A stretch of 64,000 bases of DNA from Pagrus major. Its lineage: Eukaryota; Chordata; Actinopteri; Spariformes; Sparidae. The notes under the pieces were generated by a model, which worked only from the letters and a program-made list of their open reading frames with translations, made no database searches and was not told the DNA's origin. The translations under genes and the position numbers were made by a program. Within the stretch, counting starts at the first letter, position 1; each line of letters opens with the position of its first letter. This document shows, one piece after another, positions 14,646 to 27,081 of this stretch. The stretch lies in NCBI RefSeq assembly GCF_040436345.1, contig NC_133230.1:20718197-20782196 (forward strand), read 5' to 3'.

Positions 14646-16900
14646 TTCGCAAGCTGTGAGTAACTCCTATATTTCTGTTTTGCGAGGTTAAGACAATTTA
14701 GCATGCACACCAAAATCTTGAGGAATTAACCAGGAATGACCTGATAACTAAAGGTGCACTATGTAACTTTTGTACTATAATTTTTGACATATAGTCCTAT
14801 ATACAAGCCTGTTTTGCTCTAAATGTTTGCCACCTTCTGCGTTTACACCTGCGACCCAGCGCTGCCACAGACCTTTTCACAGTAGACATTTTGGCTCCTC
14901 ATAGCAGGATGCACACATGTGTAATTTCTAACATTAAAAACATCTATAATCCATTTAGGCGAGCTGTGTCTTGTCCTTGCTGCCTCACTGTCATGGCTTA
15001 CTGGGAGACCTGATGGAACTGAGCCATTGTTTAACAGGTGCTTTTCCTGCTTTTACAAGTCAAAATATGTGCTGTGAAAAAGTTTTTTTTAATGTTTTTG
15101 CTCCACATTCACCATATGCCTCCAAATGAATGCTGCTTATACTGAAGTAGTTTTTATACAGGTTGGATGCAGGACTACAAATCTTTGTAAAATAGCCTTC
15201 AAGAAAAAAGGGTTCTCATGTGAGGTGCATTTTTCATCCAGCCACAAGTAATAAATGATCTCCTATCTTGGTGTACATCTGTCTTCATGGTAGTGGTTTC
15301 ATGCAGGAGGAAAAGGCCTGACAATATGGTACAATATCCTTGAATCTAAAAAAGCCAGCGCTTCCTACAGCCTGATAAGAACATAACAACTGTCATGGGT
15401 TTAAGCTAAGCATGTAAAAAGACGTAGTTCATAGTTGATAGAATGGAGTCTGTAGAGTAGTATCACTTCTCTTGGACCCTACGTGAGGGCTGGTTCACCA
15501 TTAATCTACTCAAAAATGCCCAAGAGCATCCAATGGCCCAAAGATGATTCACACACACCAAAAGAAAGTGCATAAAACACAAGTTAAAATGAGGATTTTA
15601 AGAAAGCATCACATTTTACAGTACAAATGAGTTTCTGCCTCTAAAACCGAGCCAACTGCACAAACACAGAAACACAGCAACAGTTGCCTGTTGAAGAGAT
15701 GGTGCACGGGGGCCTGAGAGCCAATATGGCTGCTAGGCAGAGACAAAAAAAGTGCTCCTCATAATGCAGGCCAAACATTTAATATGGCTTAAGGGTTAAG
15801 AATCTCCTCTAAGTGAAATCTTCCGGGTATAGTCAAATCTCTCTCATTGGTCTTATACAGCTAATTTGACAGTTTCAAAATCCCTCCATCCTGATCAACT
15901 TTACCTCTCCTAATCCCCCCTCTCCCCCCTCCACCTGTTAGTCTGGGTGTGCATGCGTGCCTCCCTCTCTCCTGAGAGCATATGGGGCAGTGGCTGACCC
16001 TGGGAGTCGTTGAGTGTGGGGACAGATGCAGCCTCTTCTCTCCCCTCCCCCCCTCCTCCTCCTCCTCCTCCTCGTCATCCCCCCTCTCCATCCACCCGCC
16101 ACGACCAGTCCTACCCTCCTATCCACCTGTTTAGGTCACAGACCAGGGGCGATGAGTGGCTGTGCGCGTGCCACACCAGCGGCTTGGCCACTGCGTTATT
16201 ATCCCACCCAAGACAAAAGGGTATTTAGGGAGGCCGGCTGCCTGCCCAGGGGGAACACAATGCCATGAGGCTGGCAGGCCTGTGGACTCGGGGCCGTCGA
16301 TCACGTGCCCGCTTTATGTGAATGAGCGTCAGGGGGCATCTGTTGGGTGTGTGTGTGTGCGTGTGTCTAACCTGAGGTATTATGCCAGACGAGGGGGCAG
16401 TAGACAAAGAGTATGACGTGTGTGTGTGTCTGTGTGTGCATTTTTGTGTGTGTGAAGGGGGGTATTAAAAAACAATTGCATCTTTTATAATTAAATGAGG
16501 TCTACACTTGAATACATAACAGGTCAACTTCTGCTACTAATTAAAATTCATATTGGAGCACTTATAAACTTGGGCTTTTAACTGATTTTAACGTGCAACA
16601 CAAACGCTGCTCAGTATTCAACAGATCTTGGTTCAGTATTATAATGAACAATGGTGCACTTGAGAGCAAATATACTGTGTCAGAGTACTTAATAAAAGCC
16701 CTAAAAATCATTCAGAACTCCATTGAAAAATGTAAAAATTCTATAAGCTGATCCAAATCTGTTGCTGAAACTTTATTAATTTTTTTAGAAAGCAGGTCAA
16801 AACATTAACTTTCGTTTATAGAGGCCTCTATCAACATCCACAGTAAACAAAAGTCACTAAATGTGTGGGTATAACAGAGCAGAACAATCAATTGATGAGC
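14646..16900. other. Gene-free DNA, part 3
   Basis: Holds a repeat end at 14750-14767 (AAAGGTGCACTATGTAAC, related to the transposon end at 12277), a CTC run near 16044-16072 and GT runs near 16348-16453. Shadow frames at 15861-16416 come from these runs. No gene seen. Confidence 0.55.
16044..16072. repeat. CTC trinucleotide run
   Basis: C-rich tract followed by several CTC units. It yields proline/leucine-rich and glutamate/arginine-rich shadow frames. Confidence 0.85.
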
Positions 16901-16911
16901 TGTCAACTATT

Positions 16912-16913
<2 letters not shown>

Positions 16914-16976
<63 letters not shown>
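16914..16976. repeat. AAT microsatellite
   Basis: About 21 AAT units with one AAC interruption near 16943. Confidence 0.97.
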
Positions 16977-16978
<2 letters not shown>

Positions 16979-17029
16979 CGATTCGGTTTGAGTAATTTCT
17001 TTTTGAGTTTTAAGTAAAAAATTCTCTCT

Positions 17030-17240
17030 TTCCAGCTTCTTAAATGTGAATATTTTCTGCTTTCTTTACTCCTTTATGACAGTAAACTGAATATCTTTTG
17101 GTTGCGGACAAAACAAGACATTTGAGGACGTCATCTTTGGCCTTGGGAAACACTGATTGACATTTTTCACCATTTCATGACATTTCATAGACCCAAAAAT
17201 TATTAGAGATAATAATCGACAGGGAAAATAATTGTTAGTT
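17030..17240 (+). repeat. Dispersed repeat family 1, copy a
   Basis: Contains AACTGAATATCTTTTGGTT, then GACAAAACAAGACATTTGAG and GACGTCATCTTTGGCCTTGG, ending in AATAATTGTTAGTTTG. The same order of motifs, diverged, appears at 30330-30555 and 36665-36885, so this is a multi-copy element rather than unique DNA. Confidence 0.65.
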
Positions 17241-18179
17241 TGTAATCCATTCTAACAGCGCTTGCTGTAGTCATTGCTCATTCATATCACTTCACAGATC
17301 AATAAAATTTGATCAGTTCAAACAAGCAATGATTAGCTGCTCCCATCTGTTCCCTTGTGTGGTTTATGAACTCCTGTGGAGAGCGACGTTTCAATCAGTC
17401 CCACTTGACCTCTTTCAGTCTCTGTTAGATCTGATGTTGTTTTGAAATCTTTATTTTATAAAACTATTCATTACTTGGCTTCTTTAACTTCACCAACATT
17501 CACTTAATAGCTGCGTGTTTTTAATGATGTGGTGTTCCTGTTAATTTGTCCACTCCCTGTATTCCCACTCTGAAAGCTCATCTATTCATGTGTGTGTGTA
17601 TTCGTTGAGTCTAGACAATGTTACATCACCCTGGCAGGGGTGTTTGTATGTTATTGTGTCTATTGTGGCTCACTACATCGTGTCATGCTCTCTTGTCAGG
17701 CACGGTTACACATGGCTTGTGGCGCCCTGACCTACAACTCCCCCCCTCTTGTTTGTCAGCGGTTGTTTGGCCTACTTTCATAAAGACAAACACAGCCATT
17801 TGTTTTTGTGTTGCATTTCCATGAAAATGGAATAAACAAATGGCAGGGAGGGGGACAGTTGGAGCAGGTTTTTGTTTTGTTTTTGTTTAATACAGGAAGG
17901 GGGTAGGGGGTGGTAACTGGCCAGAGAAACTTCTGAACACTCTTAATAAACTCCTAATAATACATTAATAATAATTCCTGGAAAATTATAAAAACAGAAA
18001 ACATGTCAACAGATAGAATAATAGGTCAACACCAAGGCAACACCAATGTAAACTGTAAGGAATTAAAAGCTTGTAAAATTAAAGCCAAACTACCCTTAAA
18101 ATGACCCGACATGTTTTTAACAATCAACAGGAAATTAATTTGAAAACCTTATTTCTCATCTCAGTGGGTCTTGTCTGAC

Positions 18180-18340
18180 CTTCTGGACGCCAACTGATTG
18201 GCGAGCCACGAGGCCAGCAGACCCTCAAACTGAGTCAACCCCTCCCCTCCTCACTCCACGGACAGTAAGGATGCTACAGTTCATTAATGAGTATGCTCCA
18301 TAGCTCTTAAAGAGTCCTTAATTAGTGGCACACACTGACA
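18180..18340. promoter_or_regulatory. Candidate regulatory block
   Basis: Unique stretch with CAACTGATTGGCG, TTCATTAATGAGTATGC and CCTTAATTAGTGGC. The palindromic ATTAAT and TAATTA cores suit paired-type homeodomain dimers. Composition evidence only. Confidence 0.25.
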
Positions 18341-19579
18341 CCAGCCAGCCATGCACCAGGAGGGGCATGCTGGGAAGATGGGGAGGCACACTGGAGGAGG
18401 GGGGTTTATAAGCCCACTGACGGCTTCACTGTTATAAAAATACATCTTTTCAAAAAATCAAAAAGGACATCTACCCTTTTCTGAATTATCAGTCCACCAA
18501 TTGGATTCCTAAAGAAAATCAATTGTTTTGACATGAGGAACCTGATCAAACAGAATTGATTAGGTCTGTGACATGGATAGCACTCCAAGGCTAGGCGATG
18601 GACTGTCGCAAACACGTGTGATTGAAAAGCTTTAAATGGGTGTCAAACAAGCGGGGGACATAATGTTTGACTTAAATTATCAGCAGTCCCACAGGAGGCT
18701 TCTGGGACCGCTCCCCAGAGCCGGGCGTGTGTGTGGAATACAAACAGGGGATTCACCAGTGACCAGCGGGTCAGTGCTGGAAGAGGGGCCGGGTGCCGGT
18801 TGCTCCTGTGGGACTTGGCGGCATTCCTACAGCAGCTTTTTTAATTTGCTGGACATGACCCCCCCCTCTCTCCAGCAGGCGCTAACGGGACAGACGACAT
18901 CTAACATACAGCTACTGTCGCTGTGAGTGTGTGTGTGTTTGCGGGGCAGGTGGGGGGGTAGGCTGTTGTAGGGTCCCAGATGGGTTAATGGGGAGTTTAG
19001 CATCAGGATTACAATGCAACAGTGTGGCTTTGGATTGAGTAGTTATTACCCCAAGCCTATACTGGCTACTCCCTTCTATTGCTCACCATGGAGACAACAT
19101 GCGGTTGGATGTACAAATTAATAAAATAGTAACAAAAATGATCACAAATATTTAAATTGCTTTTAAAAAAGTGCAAATTTTAAACCAAAAAATTTTGATC
19201 TAACAAAAATAACAGCGTTTTCCCACAACACCATACAATATTGTGTTTTTTGGAGAATTAAGCGATACTAAAATTTACATTTTAGCTGTCACCATCAGTC
19301 GCCGAGTCATTTTAAGTGTTAAAAAAAAGAAGTGCTCCCTCTCATGGCTATAGCTGCTTATTACGATTCTTTAAAGTCAAATAATAGTTATAATGTTCTT
19401 CCTCCTTGGTGTGTTAAGGCCAAAAGACAGTATTTATGTTTTTTAGCCCTCCTCTATGCCATCCTCTACCTCCCCCCACCAGGAACACTCCATCATGGTG
19501 CTAGACTAATCTGTTTGTCAAAACGTGTCTTGCCTCTGCACCCTACACCTCCCCCTGCCTCCCTCCTTCCCCAGCTGCT

Positions 19580-19760
19580 GGCCATCGCAGGTCCAGCTCC
19601 AGCACCGCCAGCCAGCCAGCCCAGAGAGATTGAAATGTTAAGGGCAGGGACGACAGCTCCACTAATTAAATTCCCCAGGTTAATCCCTGCCGATCCCCTC
19701 ATCGCACTCTCCCACCAGGCCTTGCAAGGAGACAGGGGGCAGAGACTGGGGGGGAACAAC
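19580..19760. promoter_or_regulatory. Candidate regulatory block with TAATCCC
   Basis: Contains CACTAATTAAATTCCC and GTTAATCCCTGCC (TAATCC at 19681-19686, the preferred OTX site), beside GATCCCCTCATCGC. The overlapping open frame is probably incidental. Confidence 0.25.
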
Positions 19761-20394
19761 AAACAAACATTCAACACCAACAATGGATATGGAAAAATTC
19801 AAAAAAATGAGACTGAATGTGAAAATGGAAAGCCTGAAACGATGCATGAGGTGGGGGTGGACAAACACGCATCTGTGTGATGTAGGACGCATTAACATCA
19901 CCAAAGAAACATGCACACTAATGCATATTAAAATCTATGTCCTTCTTATAGATGATAGTAAAGTAAAGCTTCTGTTGATTAAATTGAAAGACTTGTCAAA
20001 GCTAACCAACATCTTCCATGTTGATAACCGGCGTGGCTGTGCCCTCACATTCCCAGGACCGGCCGCGGACCTGTCATCATCTCAGCATGTACAGTGGCCT
20101 TTAGTCTGACCCTTTGCCACTGTACTACAGAGGACAGCTGACATGCTGACCAACAACTAGCAAACTATGTGACCTTGGCAGCATCAGAGGAGGTGATACA
20201 TTCCAGCTCCTCACTGAAACACAAAGAGCAGGGTGCAGAAACTTCTGTGAAACTGTCTGACAATAGCATATTTCTTTTTTAAAGGCTTTTATTCTGAAAG
20301 AGACCAACAATTGGCCATAAAATTGCTGTCCAAAGCAAAATAAACACTTTGTTTTACTGCTGCTGCACATTCTGTTATTATACTTTTTTATTGT

Positions 20395-20735
20395 TATGAC
20401 CTTTTAATAGTTTTTCTGTTACACCTATTCTTGCAATTTATATTGTTTTTATACTTATTGTTTTTATACAAATTATTTTGCATTATACCTTTATATTATT
20501 TATATCCTTCATTTCTATTATATTCTGTTTTACTATTAACATATATGTTATATATGTTAATATATATACAGTATATACATATGTATATTCTTTTTCTATA
20601 CATTTTATTGCCTTATACCTTTAGTTGCTATTACTATTATATCTTTTACTGCTATTATACTCTGTTTTTATATCTTTACGCCTCATATATACTTATTTGT
20701 CATTTATATTTATTTTATTTTCTTTAGTGGAGTCA
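20395..20735. repeat. AT-rich degenerate TTAT/TATA tract
   Basis: About 340 bases almost wholly of T and A with irregular TTTTATAC and TATATA units. It encodes a tyrosine/leucine/isoleucine-rich shadow frame (20431-20727) that is not a gene. Confidence 0.75.
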
Positions 20736-21204
20736 CCCGGTCAAAGAATTTCACATGAGTGTAGATGTGCAACTGGAGTGACAAAACACATCTTAAATCT
20801 TGAAAAAATGACCCTGAAGAGGTCAGAAAAGCTCAATTTGTAAGTTGTCAATGTTCAAGCAACTTCTTGGTTACAGGAATTTATCAACAACCTTAGTGAG
20901 CAGACCCACTTTATCTATCTTTGTACATGTTGTTGCGTATTAAAACATCAAAATGTTCTCCTATTGGACTGAAAAACATCTAATACACACAGCAGATGCC
21001 CTCTTAAAAAAATTGCACAACTGCTCTTTGTTTGTGAATGGATGTAGTGGGTACAGGAAAGTAGATTTAAAAGCAAATGAATAGAGCAGGTGCTTTTGTA
21101 CATAGTGGGTGTGGTGTTGGAGAAGACGTGGGTGTATTACACAGTGTGGGCGTGCTGCGTCACAGACACCACGCGCCTGCGTTGTGGCTTCGCTCAGAGG
21201 TGTA

Positions 21205-21290
21205 ATGCCTGATTAGGGGATTACAGGAAAGTGCTTCTTTGCAGTTCTGTGAGAAACAATTATTAACATGTTGGTGTCTCTAATCCTGGA
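21205..21290. promoter_or_regulatory. Cluster of OTX-type (TAATCC/GATTA) sites
   Basis: GATTA at 21211-21215, GGATTA at 21218-21223 (TAATCC on the minus strand) and TAATCC at 21281-21286, with AACAATTATTAAC between. Two close sites on one strand and one on the other fit Lys50 homeodomain binding, for example OTX2 itself. A single TAATCC is common by chance; the grouping is the point. Confidence 0.3.
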
Positions 21291-23080
21291 TAAACACAGC
21301 TTTTCAAGAACAACAGCGAGTCTTTCTTCCCCCCTCTTTTTTAAAAAAAAATCCTGTGTTTAAACCCCGTAGTCACTTGAACTCCAAAGCCTAACTAATA
21401 CCAGCGGAGGAGACAGGCCAGTCGTGTGGAACACTGTCATTACAGAGGTTGTGCTCTTGGTGGAAGACATAGCTGGCCAGCAGGCCTTCACATCAGAGGG
21501 GAAATCCAAATTTAGCTCGGGGAGAGAAAAGCATTGTGCTGAGCACTGCTTGTTGAAAGGGCATTAGACTGAAACATGTTCACAGCCTGTAATCTTTTAT
21601 TTGTTTGTACACTTTACTCATGTAATCTCCTTTCTACTAATACAGAGACGATTTCCTAAGTCTGCTGGGGGAGCAGTGGATAACAGATCCAGGTAGGGTA
21701 GTATCACGAAGACTTACGGCAGGCTGACGCTGTATACTACTAACTGTGAGTGTTTTTGTCTGCTACCAACAGTGGGAGACTCTAGGCATGGAAAACCAGC
21801 TTTTTATAGCAGCACAGCCTCTATAGGATGCCAACATGGCTTTTAGACCCATTGTTTAGTTATTACAACAATTATGAGGAGTAGTAAAGCTAATCTGAAA
21901 TGGTATATGGCAACAGGTTACCATAGTGATACCATCAGACCTCCTTGCATCCATAAAATCCCAGTTTATGATAGCAAATAATGTGCAATGGAGCTAGATG
22001 AATAAAACTAATAAATAAATGCACGATTCTACTTGGTCATGAACTGCACTCGAGACAATTTAGTGCCAGTTGTGTGCGATGAAAGTCAAGCAGGAAGCCA
22101 TCAACACACTGCTGATTCCACAGCCACCAATCTACCCCCACACATATGCACCTGCACACACACACACACACTTTATCATTTCAGTGTTGCCTGTGGCTCT
22201 GAAATACAGCACATCAAAACAACTTGTAAGCCTCATTTCCGATACCCTTGAACCTGCTGACTGGCCAAATTGTCCACTAGCTGACACTTTGAAGAGTACC
22301 TCATCTCATTCGTCTCCAGCGCTGCCACTCTGTGAGGTCCTGAGAAGAGATGATTGATGATGCATTCACTGACATGGCTGGTATGAACAAACTAATATAA
22401 CTAATTCAAATCAAGATTAAGCTAATGGGAATTCTAAACAGAGGAAGGCTTATTCTTTAAATGCAACAATGACGTTGGGTAGGCTTCATATAAAATGAAC
22501 TGTGATCATGTCAGTGCACTTTTAATAACCTCTGGGCCCGTTGAGAGCATACCAGTGAGTATCCAGCATGGTTCCAGTCGCCTAGTTTCCACAGAAGAAG
22601 GGGGCAGGGTGATTGCGGTCCTAAAGGTGCTGGTACTGGTGTGCTATGTTGGGGATGTGTTGTGCCCATCTGGCAGGGCAGGGTTTAACCCTAATCCCAG
22701 AGCCCCTCGGCAGGGGAGCCCCAGGCTGTTGATCACTGGCCCCCCTGCTGGCTCCTCCACACTCCTGACCTCCTCTGCGCACAAACACACAGACCCCTGC
22801 CACAAGAAAACAAGTCAACACACACACACACACACAACACTGGCAGATAAACCGCAGGGCGCTACGCGAGATTGGTTTACAGGACCCACACATTCCACAA
22901 ACATCTTTCTAGGCATGTGTCAATATCGGGTGAAGAGTTTTGATGTCCAGTGCACAAATACAAACAGACATTGTGAAAGACAAGAAGGAAATATGACCCC
23001 AACATATAAGCGCACACATGCAGAGGGCGTAGAGACTTGTTTTGGTGAGGCAATGTAGAAAACATTTATCACACACACAA

Positions 23081-23240
23081 GTAGAGACCGAGTAAATATA
23101 CACACACATAATTACAAAAACACAGACAGATAGGCAAACACACAAAGACACCCAGAAGCAGTCACCCAGCCATACACACCACACACCTAACCACTGATAA
23201 TCCCCTAGACACAGGAACACACTCACACACACATACAGAG
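23081..23240. repeat. CA-rich degenerate microsatellite
   Basis: Interrupted CACA runs with CAGACAGA segments over 160 bases. The reverse strand gives valine/cysteine-rich shadow frames. Confidence 0.75.
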
Positions 23241-26163
23241 CATCATTATGTTTATCACTGTGAACCAGCCCACCGACACCCATCACTCTAATTCCATTTG
23301 TCTGTTTAGATTCGTTTTGCTTTAATCCTCCCTTGTTTGTGCACATCTGCAAGCACTGCAATAGTACAGACAGAGCGAGAGCGGGAACGAGAGGGAGTGA
23401 GACAGACAGACAGAGAGTGAAAGAGAGAGAGGGAGCTCACAGGGAGCACTCTCCCCTCCTGACATCCCGGTCCCTGTAGCTCCAGCAAGAAGGGGCAGAC
23501 AGGCGTATCTCCTTGCCCAGGGAGAAGCTCCCTGTCCCAGCCACGGAGCCGCCGCCAGGCCCGCAGGCCCCTGTAATCACTGCAAACAGTCAAACATCCA
23601 GTCACACAGGCTCTTACACCAACACAACATTACAGGCTTTTTACACAGTATTACACCACATCTTATTATCCCATTCAAGTCCCTCTATTAGCTCAATTGG
23701 ATGGTGGGATTTTCATTTGTAAATTGGGGGATTTTAGATTAGCTTGTCTGTCAGCGATGAAATGCCCCCTGAGACTGTGAATTATGTGACCAATCACATA
23801 TGAATCAATGCTTACGCATGCCGTAGTGCATGAATGGATGGTGTCAGCGAGAGGAAATGAAACAACTTTAACCTAGATTATGTGCTCTATGTATGCTACA
23901 TCACAGATTTAATCAATGCGGGCACCACAGCTGTATGGCTGCATGGTCACAGATTAGACCCACTACAGTCTTTAACTCAAAGTGCTAAATATGAATTAGC
24001 CTTAATGCATCTACAAAACGTGAATGACACCATTTTTGTGCAGCCGACAATAAGCAGTGTTAGCTTTTATACGGCAAATAATATTCAGGTCTAATAGAGA
24101 ATTATTAAAGAGATAAATATTAGCTGCTATACACACCTAGCAGCAACATTATGCAGAACTGAAGCCGGTTGGTTGAAAGGAGGCGGATGAATTACCCCTC
24201 TTCCTCCCCAGGCCTTCCATTCAGACACGGAGTGAGCGAGAGAGAGGGAGGAGAGAGAGGGGAAAAAAAGGCACCCCGAGCTAGTCGAGAGACCCGGCAA
24301 ATTATGAAAATGCCTCTCTGTGTCCTAAATGGAGGCCGAGCTCTTTAATGTGGCACAAAATTAGAACCTGGGGGAGGAAGTGTGGCCCGCTTGATTGGCG
24401 AAACCCCTCCTGGTCCACTACCCTCCTCCTCCTCCCCCCCTCCCCCTCCTCTCAAAGCACACAGAGATATTATCCTGTGGCTCGTGGCGCTCTCTTGTAT
24501 TGGGGAAACTGAAGGACCCCAGAGAGAGCCCAGGGGCGTCCATAAAGGTGCCTAATTTGTCAGTTTACTCCTCAATTATTTAAATAGATCTAAGAAGGGA
24601 GCAGAGAATGGGGCTTTTTCTGCCTCTTCACAGGCAAAGCAGAGAGAGACCTTTCTCCACGGTAGCCATTTTCCAATTGCGCTCTGCACTGCTGTCTTTG
24701 ATATACAGAAGTGCAGTGGTGGTGAGGGGCTGTATCAAATAAACAAATGTGTGTACACAAGATAACAACGGGAACTTGGGGATAATATTCAGTTTGCTCT
24801 GAAGAACTCAAAGTTATTCCACATTTACAGATTAAAACTTTACAAATGTGTGCGCGCAGAGTACACAGACACACGTTAACATTGTGGCTGTGTCATACGT
24901 AGGCAAACACACACGTTTTGCATCAATCAGTGAGGATTTAGGTGAGGTTTGGACATAAAGCGAGGTCCCTTTGTTACTCATCCCTCCGCTCCGCCATCCA
25001 TCCACACGATCAGGTAATAACCCCACCCCCACACTATCCTATCAGCACCCACACCCAGCAGGAGCTCACACAGCCTGGCAATGCCAGCTCTCAGCCAGAG
25101 AGACCACTGGAGGTATTTGGCACCCGGGGCCACAGATTACCAAGCGGTTGAAGATTGATCCTGGAAATGGAGATGTCGCGTTCCCCAACCCTCTGACCTC
25201 TAATCCCTCACACATCTGCCTCTATTGTTTGGATTGTTTCACTAGAGGAAAGATGAGGATGCTGTGAAGGTGGAGGAGGTCCAAGCAGGGTCCTAAGGTG
25301 ACCTTATCGCTCACATGCGTCTGGCAGAGGCAGGTAAAGGACCCTCTCTTTGTCTGTGGACCCCTACTGAGATGAACTCTCATCTGTGCAGCAACAATCA
25401 CTTTCAATAAGCTCTATATCAGCAGCGATGCCAGCACTGAGTCCAGTGGCAGCACTATAGTCTGGGTGCGCCTACTCAAAGACATGAGCACCAAGACAAT
25501 GGCAGAGTCCTTTAACACTAAGAAGCAGCAAAAACACTTTGTTCAAGCAAAGCAACCCAAACACAAACAGGAACACAAAGAAGAGCATTATAAACACCTG
25601 GACAAACATACTGTACCTGACACACAAACAGTGTCTGCCACACACTGAGAAACACACACATCAAGAGTGAAAAGCAAACAAAAACCTGAGACAAGTCAAT
25701 CATGACATCATGTCAGCACAGACTGACGCTAATTCCACCAAATACACATTAATGAGCCGGTAGGAAAATATTTACCAAAAATAACAGTAGTTTTAAAGAG
25801 ATTTTAAAGTTGAGGTTTAACTGTCTGCAATCAAGCAACTGACAAGAGTTGCCATTTTGGATAAACCTGCATCTTAGAAGACTACAATAACAACAATCCA
25901 GAGCTAAAAATATGTGTGGAGTTCAGTAGCAGGCATTGGCAACCTTCACAAAGATGGGTGGCACCTCGTAAACATCCTTGAAACAGGTTTCTCATGCTTA
26001 GGAAAGAATCTGCAGGCAAAGTTTTTCCTGAGTGTGAGATTCTGCAAAATCTGTGGCCAGCTCAGTATATCATGCCTCTCACACCCTCTATTCTCTTCCC
26101 AAACACTAACCAACACACCCCGGCCCTCCGCCTCCCTCCACTCCAAGCTTCCATCCAGCCAGG

Positions 26164-26188
26164 GAGAGGAGAGGAGAGGAGAGGAGAT
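26164..26188. repeat. GAGAG pentanucleotide repeat
   Basis: Four to five copies of AGGAG in tandem inside a purine-rich stretch. Confidence 0.85.
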
Positions 26189-26384
26189 AGGCCCAGTTGC
26201 TAAAGCTGTCTTTTCAGCCCCTGCTCCCGCTCGGTCTATCTGAGATACACAGCAAGCGGAGGTGTCGCTTTTCCGCTGGCATTTCGGACAGTATCTACTT
26301 ATAGACGGGAGAAAAAGAGAAAAGAAAAACAGAAGGGGTATTATCAGGGAGGGATGAGAGCAGCAAAGGCATTTTGTCTTTTTA

Positions 26385-26480
26385 TTCCCCTCCTAAGCCC
26401 TGGGCTTTGCTCCCAATCCGATTGGTCGATACGGCCAGGGATGTAAATGAAATGCAAAGAGGAATAAGGCTGGCTTCCCA
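26385..26480. promoter_or_regulatory. Candidate enhancer with POU-type site
   Basis: Unique stretch holding CCAATCCGATTGG and ATGTAAATGAAATGCAAAG (26441-26459), which reads as overlapping octamer-like POU half sites. Flanked by low-complexity purine and pyrimidine runs. Role inferred from motifs only. Confidence 0.3.
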
Positions 26481-27081
26481 TCTCCAGTGTGTGCCCCCCT
26501 AAGTCCTCCGCCCCTCTTCCTCTGTCTCACTCTGTCTTGCTCTCTGGGCTGTTTATGGTGTTGTGTTTCTGTCTCCCCATTCATAGACTCGCTGCTCTCC
26601 CTGTTTCCGTCTCACCCTCCTCACTCTGCCTTGTCCACCCCCCCGTTCGCTCCTCTCTCGCTGCATCCCTCCCCTCTCCCTGGCTGGGCTCACAGCTCTT
26701 ATCTCCTCAGACGCCCCACATTCCAGCGCTGCCGTGGCTCCCTGCCTGCATCCCTGGTCACGGCGATTCCATGGGTTCCCACAATCCTCGGCAGCTTGCT
26801 GATTTAGGGTGGGCAACTGACTCTCAGAGACAGGGGGAGAGGAGAGGAACAGAGGGGTTAGGGAAAGACAGGGAGTGAGGGGATGAGAGGGTGGGAGACA
26901 AGAGAGGGATGACAAAGGGGAGGACAGGGAGAAAGTAAAGTAAAAAATAACAAGAGAGCATGAGACAAGAGACCGCAAATGATTGTGATGAAAAATCAGA
27001 AACAAATGGTTGAACAAATATGATCAGTATTGTGACTCCGCTGTTGAAAAAAAGGGTCCAAATGAATTAAAATAAACAGTC
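26481..27081. other. Pyrimidine/purine-rich gene-free DNA before the tmem260 3' end
   Basis: A CT-rich tract (26500-26720) is followed by a GA-rich tract (26820-26940). Frames here are serine/proline/leucine-rich shadows. At 27071-27087 an AATAAA on the plus strand sits five bases from a TTTATT, an AATAAA on the minus strand. Confidence 0.6.

Larger units (their letters stand above)
17241..20394. other. Gene-free DNA, part 4
   Basis: No gene. The longest frame (19332-19880) is judged chance. Two unique stretches, 18180-18340 and 19580-19760, carry homeodomain-type sites and are listed separately. The rest is mixed AT-rich sequence with GGGG-rich runs near 17845-17910 and 18940-18960. Confidence 0.5.
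20736..26380. other. Gene-free DNA, part 5
   Basis: No gene. CA-rich runs lie at 22155-22173, 22817-22837 and 23081-23240, and GA runs at 23366-23437 and 24229-24262. A Lys50-site cluster (21205-21290) and a unique stretch at 24180-24570 with TAATTTGTC and CAATTATTTAAATAG may be regulatory. The frame at 22495-23058 spans the CA runs and is judged chance. Confidence 0.5.

Noticed and set aside
19332..19880. 182-codon open frame on the plus strand
   Set aside because: No known domain, no splice or promoter context, mixed proline-rich then polar composition; more likely chance over a noncoding block.
22495..23058. 187-codon open frame on the plus strand
   Set aside because: Spans CA runs and has no family resemblance; no codon-use or splice evidence.
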